From positions 1-8,680 of the forward strand of contig JAOUDB010000086.1 in NCBI GenBank assembly GCA_029859485.1: a stretch of DNA of 8,680 bases. Reading direction: 5' to 3'. Source of the stretch: Desulfuromonadales bacterium. Its GTDB lineage: Bacteria > Desulfobacterota > Desulfuromonadia > Desulfuromonadales > BM103. The notes below the pieces were generated by a model. The model saw only the letters and a program-made list of their open reading frames with translations, searched no databases and was not told the DNA's origin. This document shows, one piece after another, positions 5,731 through 8,680 of the stretch. A program made the translations under genes and the position numbers. Within the stretch, counting starts at the first letter, position 1; every line of letters starts with the position of its first letter.

Positions 5731-7536
5731 TTAAGCGAGGCCGAGAGACTGCAGCTTCTCCTCGGTTGGAATCCCGTCGCTGCCCCAGCCACGCACCTGG
5801 TAATAGTCGGGCAGCATCTGGTCGAGTTTGCAGACCTCACCCTTGGAAGGCCCGTCAGGCAACGGCTCTTCGATCATCCGCTTTGGCAGTTTGTCCTGAG
5901 AAGGATCAATGCCCGCCTTGAGGTTGAAGACCCTCTCCAGGTTGTAAATACGGTCACCGGCCTCAAGCAGCTCTTCGTCACTCATATTGGTACCGTTTGC
6001 TGCGTTGCAAAACTTGGTGAACTGCGGCACACCGATGCCGAAGGTCGTAAAGAGACAGACTCCGGCCGAATCGACAACCGCGGTGAAATCCTGGAAAATC
6101 TTCAGCCAACCGGCCTTTCCTTCTGTCGCCGCAGGATCAAGCTTCTCCGGCAAGCCGAGGATCTCGGGCGAAATCAGGTAGCCGCGGACATGACAGGCGC
6201 CACGGTTGCTGGTTGCATACTCCAGGCCCATTCCCTGCACCATGCGGGCATCATAAGCGGGGAACTCCAGTTTCTTGACTGACATCGACAATTCGGGAAC
6301 ACCGTAGCTATCGGCCAAACGGTAGGAGCCAAGTCCGATCTTCTTGCCGAAGCCTTCGCCCTTGGCGGTCATCTCCATCAGCTTGACCATATTGTCGGCA
6401 TCGCCAAAATTCAATGACATGCCGATTTCATCTTCGCTGATAAGGCCTTTCTCGAACAGTTCCATGGCACAGCCAATCGTGGAGCCGGCGGTGATGGTGT
6501 CCATGCCTGCCTCGTTACAGATATAGTTGGCCTTGGTAATCGCCGCCAGGTCGGAGATGCCGCAGGCGGCTCCGATCGCCCAGAGTGTCTCATACTCGGG
6601 ACCTTCACCATCGCCCTCGTAGCGCGAATCGGAGATTTTGGTCACCCGGCCGCAGCTGATGATACAACCCATGCAGCTTTTGTTGCGTTTTAAGTAACTG
6701 GAGGCCAGGGTCTCGCCTGAAATCGCTTCGGCTCCTTCGAAGGTGCCCGTCTGGGCGTTGCGGGTTGGCAAACCACCGCTCTGGTTCATGATGTTAACCA
6801 GAACCGGGGTTCCCAGCGCGCCCAGACCTTCACCGGTGACCGGGTTCTCTTTCAGCATGCTGTAAGATTCCAGGGCAGCATCGCGATAAGCTTTCGGGTT
6901 GGCGACCTTGACGCCGCCGGTGCCGCGCACGGCAACCGCCTTGAGATTCTTGCTGCCCATCACCATGCCGACGCCGCTGCGGCCGGCGGCCCGGTGTTTA
7001 TCATTCACAATACAGGCGAAATGCACGCCGATTTCACCCGCCGGCCCAATGCAGGCGATCTTGGCGTCACCATGAAACTCGCTCAGGATTGCGTCTTCCG
7101 TCTCATTGGTCGATTTGCCCCACAGATGGACGGCCCCAACCAATTCAGCCTTGCCGTCGCGAATCTGCAGGTAGACCGGGTGGGCCGATTTGCCTTCGAA
7201 AATGATCATGTCGAAGCCGGCATATTTAAGTTCGCTGGGGAAATATCCGCCAGAGTTGGAGCTGGCGATGGTGCCGGTGAGGGGTGACTTGGTAATCACC
7301 ATGTAGCGGCCGTTGGCCGCTCCGTAAGTACCGGTCAGCGGGCCGGTCGCCATAATCAGTTTGTTCTCCGGGCTCATCGGTTCAACCTCTGGAGAAATCT
7401 CCTCACAGAGATATTTTGACGCCAGGCCACGCCCACCGAGATATGTCTTGGCCCATTCTTCGTTGAGCGCTTCAATCTTGCAGGTGCCGGCTGTCAGGTC
7501 AACGCGTAGCAATTGTCCTTTCCATCCCTTATTCAT
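5731..7536 (-). CDS. aorB: AorB, tungsten-containing aldehyde:ferredoxin oxidoreductase catalytic subunit
   Basis: This catalyses reversible oxidation of aldehydes to carboxylic acids with a tungsten bis-pterin cofactor and one [4Fe-4S] cluster. The 601-residue length matches the archaeal AOR family. The N-terminal region (about 1-200) carries [12 protein letters not shown] (32-43), the GPLTGT and NSGG segments (65-70, 94-97) and [15 protein letters not shown] (186-200), typical of the cofactor-binding domain 1. Cluster ligands are Cys288, Cys291, Cys295 and Cys494, the same spacing as in Pyrococcus furiosus AOR. DSAGVC (489-494) is the conserved DxxGLC-type pterin motif, while its partner is NEAGMD (341-346) with Asn for the usual first Asp. 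Glu314 (PEYET) and His449 (ACHV) match the active-site Glu and His of that enzyme. The ATG at 7536 lies 1 nt after aorA; GGAGGT is encoded in the last aorA codons, so translation is coupled. Substrate range cannot be read from sequence. Confidence 0.97.
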   Translation of the reverse strand: MNKGWKGQLLRVDLTAGTCKIEALNEEWAKTYLGGRGLASKYLCEEISPEVEPMSPENKLIMATGPLTGTYGAANGRYMVITKSPLTGTIASSNSGGYFPSELKYAGFDMIIFEGKSAHPVYLQIRDGKAELVGAVHLWGKSTNETEDAILSEFHGDAKIACIGPAGEIGVHFACIVNDKHRAAGRSGVGMVMGSKNLKAVAVRGTGGVKVANPKAYRDAALESYSMLKENPVTGEGLGALGTPVLVNIMNQSGGLPTRNAQTGTFEGAEAISGETLASSYLKRNKSCMGCIISCGRVTKISDSRYEGDGEGPEYETLWAIGAACGISDLAAITKANYICNEAGMDTITAGSTIGCAMELFEKGLISEDEIGMSLNFGDADNMVKLMEMTAKGEGFGKKIGLGSYRLADSYGVPELSMSVKKLEFPAYDARMVQGMGLEYATSNRGACHVRGYLISPEILGLPEKLDPAATEGKAGWLKIFQDFTAVVDSAGVCLFTTFGIGVPQFTKFCNAANGTNMSDEELLEAGDRIYNLERVFNLKAGIDPSQDKLPKRMIEEPLPDGPSKGEVCKLDQMLPDYYQVRGWGSDGIPTEEKLQSLGLA

Positions 7537-7537
7537 A

Positions 7538-8017
7538 TCAGACCTCCATCTGCCCGTCTTTTACCGTATTGACGAAACGCAGCATCTTCTGCCGCAGCGG
7601 TTTGTCCTCCTCGTCCAGCGTGAGACACTGGGTGGGACAGAAAGCCACACACTCGGGAGTGTCGCCCCCGCAGAGGTTGCACTTGTCTGCCTTTCCGGTG
7701 CTGTCGACATATTTGATCATGCCGAAGGGGCAGGCACTGACGCAGGTACGACAGCCGACGCAATTGTCATTGTCGACCGTAACAACTCCACTGGACATAT
7801 CCTTGCTGATGGCGTTTTTGGGGCAGGACTTTTCGCACCAGGGCTCATCGCACTGCATGCAGGTGACTGTAATGAACTTGGCTTCCTCGAGAAAAATTTC
7901 GTTGTAGATGCGGGATCGACTGGGGGCAAACTCGCCGGTGTTCTTGAACGAACAGGACAGTTCGCAGGTTTTGCAGCCAACACATTTTGCGGGATCGATG
8001 CGAATCAATTTCTGCAT
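7538..8017 (-). CDS. aorA: AorA, ferredoxin-like electron-transfer subunit with four [4Fe-4S] clusters
   Basis: This polyferredoxin subunit carries electrons from AorB's cluster to AorC. The 159-residue protein has four complete cysteine quartets: 12/15/18/22, 53/56/61/65, 86/89/92/96 and 113/116/123/127. A seventeenth cysteine (131) follows closely. The first and third quartets are CxxCxxCxxxC ferredoxin motifs; the second and fourth are CxxCx4-6CxxxC with CP endings, as in DMSO-reductase-type (DmsB/HycB-like) iron-sulfur subunits. There is no twin-arginine or Sec signal, so it is cytoplasmic. The ATG at 8017 has a perfect AAGGAGGT ribosome binding site, the strongest in the window, fitting the first gene of the operon. 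It ends 1 nt before aorB. In Aromatoleum the homologous subunit stacks into filaments that wire several AorB copies to one AorC; here that is by analogy. Confidence 0.95.
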   Translation of the reverse strand: MQKLIRIDPAKCVGCKTCELSCSFKNTGEFAPSRSRIYNEIFLEEAKFITVTCMQCDEPWCEKSCPKNAISKDMSSGVVTVDNDNCVGCRTCVSACPFGMIKYVDSTGKADKCNLCGGDTPECVAFCPTQCLTLDEEDKPLRQKMLRFVNTVKDGQMEV

Positions 8018-8132
8018 GAGCTACCTCCTTCGCGAGATGAATTATGACCAATAGAACGCAAGCTGGATGTCAGAAAACATATTTAAAAAGGGTGGCGTTG
8101 TCTTTTCTCCTCCCCGAATAACATATCTGAGC

Positions 8133-8161
8133 AGTATAGCAGTGTTTTTTAAGACTGCCAG
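8133..8161 (-). promoter_or_regulatory. aorA: Candidate sigma70 promoter of the aor operon
   Basis: On the minus strand, TATACT (8133-8138) is a 5-of-6 match to a -10 box and is preceded by TGC, giving an extended -10 (TGn). CTGGCA (8156-8161) is a 4-of-6 match to a -35 box at the ideal 17-nt spacing. Transcription would begin near 8126, giving a leader of about 110 nt. The spacer contains an inverted repeat GCAGT-N10-ACTGC (8139-8158 as read on plus), with a third GCAGT copy at 8131-8135 overlapping the -10, so a repressor or activator site here is plausible. No sigma54 GG-N10-GC element of good quality was seen. Confidence 0.5.
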
Positions 8162-8185
8162 TTCGTGGGAAGGGGGGGCGCGAAA

Positions 8186-8213
8186 TAAAAAAGCCCCGCC
8201 GGGAAGCGGGGCT
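8186..8213 (-). terminator. Rho-independent terminator ahead of the aor promoter
   Basis: On the minus strand AGCCCCGC pairs perfectly with GCGGGGCT (8-bp stem, almost all G-C) around a TTCCCG loop, followed directly by TTTTTTATTT. The U-run on the minus-strand transcript fixes its direction. It ends transcription coming from the dehydrogenase gene, about 120 nt after that gene's stop, and separates it from the aor operon. Confidence 0.92.
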
Positions 8214-8335
8214 GAATATTGACAAGATTTGAGAAGAAGGACCCTTTGAAAGAGCGAAGAATAAACGACCTTTTTGTGGTTATGGGGCCATTTATTTGTC
8301 ACCAAATAATAGGCACAGACTTTTCGATTTGAATC

Positions 8336-8680
8336 TTATGGTTTTATGATGATTTTGCCGAAGAGCCCTTTTCCGGAGAGGAATTGCTCGTAAGCTTCAG
8401 CAGCTTGATCGAATGTGTACTCGGCACCGATTGCGGATTTGATCTTGCCCTGACCCATCCAGTAAAAGCCCTGCTCGAGTTCCGCTTTGGTCCCTTGGGT
8501 AGAGCCGAGGACATTGGTGCCTTTGAAGAAGATTTGGCGCAGGTCAATTTTGGCGTCATAGCCGGTGGTGGCGCCACAACTGACCAGGGTCCCTCCGAAT
8601 TTCAACAATGTCAACTGAGCGTTGAAGTGGGTTTCACCGACATGATCGAAGGAGACGTCGATGCCAGGTGCGCCGCCGGT
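8336..8680 (-). CDS. Zinc-type alcohol dehydrogenase / quinone oxidoreductase (MDR family), C-terminal part
   Basis: The frame is open from the right edge and encodes the last 114 residues of a medium-chain dehydrogenase/reductase; about two thirds of a typical 320-350-residue protein is outside the window. The segment begins inside the nucleotide-binding domain: GIDVSFDHVGE, then LTLLKFGGTLVSCGATTG (the strand-turn closing the Rossmann fold), IFFKGTNVLGSTQGTKAEL and the C-terminal FDQAAEAYEQF with GKIIIKP at the end. These are standard for MDR enzymes such as NADPH:quinone reductases, acrylyl-CoA reductases and zinc alcohol dehydrogenases. The N-terminal catalytic domain is not visible, so zinc binding and substrate are unknown. 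It might interconvert an alcohol and the aldehyde used by AOR, but the terminator downstream makes it a separate transcription unit. Confidence 0.85.
   Translation of the reverse strand, partial: TGGAPGIDVSFDHVGETHFNAQLTLLKFGGTLVSCGATTGYDAKIDLRQIFFKGTNVLGSTQGTKAELEQGFYWMGQGKIKSAIGAEYTFDQAAEAYEQFLSGKGLFGKIIIKP

Larger units (their letters stand above)
8018..8335. other. 318-bp intergenic region between the dehydrogenase gene and the aor operon
   Basis: No convincing gene lies here. From right to left it holds an AT-rich inverted repeat (TTATTTG-N4-CAAATAA, 8292-8309) just downstream of the dehydrogenase stop, the terminator at 8186-8213, a G7 run (8172-8178 on plus), the candidate aor promoter at 8133-8161 and a leader of roughly 110 nt ending in the strong aorA ribosome binding site. 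I could not identify a known riboswitch in the leader. Confidence 0.85.

Noticed and set aside
7361..8047. A 228-codon open frame on the plus strand
   Set aside because: It is antisense to aorA and the start of aorB; the four cysteine quartets on the minus strand are decisive, and the plus product has no recognisable motif.
8018..8126. Molybdenum/tungsten cofactor riboswitch in the aor leader
   Set aside because: I could not find the expected multi-stem arrangement; only short weak inverted repeats are visible, so no call is made.
8042..8305. An 87-codon minus-strand open frame in the intergenic region
   Set aside because: It contains the terminator and the candidate promoter, has no ribosome binding site, and its product looks random.
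8018..8335. Sigma54 promoter for aorA
   Set aside because: No GG-N10-GC element with reasonable flanks was found; the TGGCA at the -35 position has its GC at the wrong distance.

Overview
The window is one long set of tightly packed genes, all on the minus strand, so it reads from the right edge to the left. It appears to be a self-contained tungsten enzyme module: a tungsten-dependent aldehyde oxidoreductase of the multi-subunit AorABC type, the sulfur-carrier machinery for its pterin cofactor, a tungstate ABC importer and a metal-inserting MoeA. The organism is most likely an anaerobic Gram-negative bacterium. TupA has a cleavable signal peptide without a lipobox cysteine, GC content looks to be in the 50s by eye, and the gene order resembles AOR loci known from Aromatoleum and from Geobacter/Desulfuromonas-type bacteria. 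I lean towards Desulfuromonadales or a relative, but the window alone cannot settle this.

Layout from the right edge. The 3' end of a zinc-type (MDR family) alcohol dehydrogenase/quinone oxidoreductase gene stops at 8336. A 318-bp intergenic region follows, with an intrinsic terminator (8186-8213) and a candidate sigma70 promoter (8133-8161). Then come aorA (four [4Fe-4S] clusters), aorB (tungsten catalytic subunit), a 69-nt gap with a strong hairpin, aorC (FAD/NAD(P)H subunit), aorD (MoaD/ThiS-like protein ending in Gly-Gly), aorE (E1/MoeB-like adenylyltransferase) and a small unrecognised gene of 100 codons whose product ends in Gly-Gly-Gly. After a 60-nt gap with a second candidate promoter come tupA, tupB, tupC and the first 307 codons of moeA, which runs off the left edge.

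How they would work together. TupABC imports tungstate. AorD, activated by AorE, would deliver dithiolene sulfur to the pterin, and MoeA would insert the metal. AorB uses the cofactor to oxidise aldehydes to acids (or reduce acids), passing electrons through AorA's clusters to the FAD of AorC and on to NAD+ or a ferredoxin. Genes for the earlier pterin steps (moaA, moaC, moaE, mog) are not in this window.

The most interesting points are the small protein with a triple-glycine tail next to an E1-like enzyme, and the hairpin between aorB and aorC, which could set the ratio of catalytic filament subunits to the reductase subunit.
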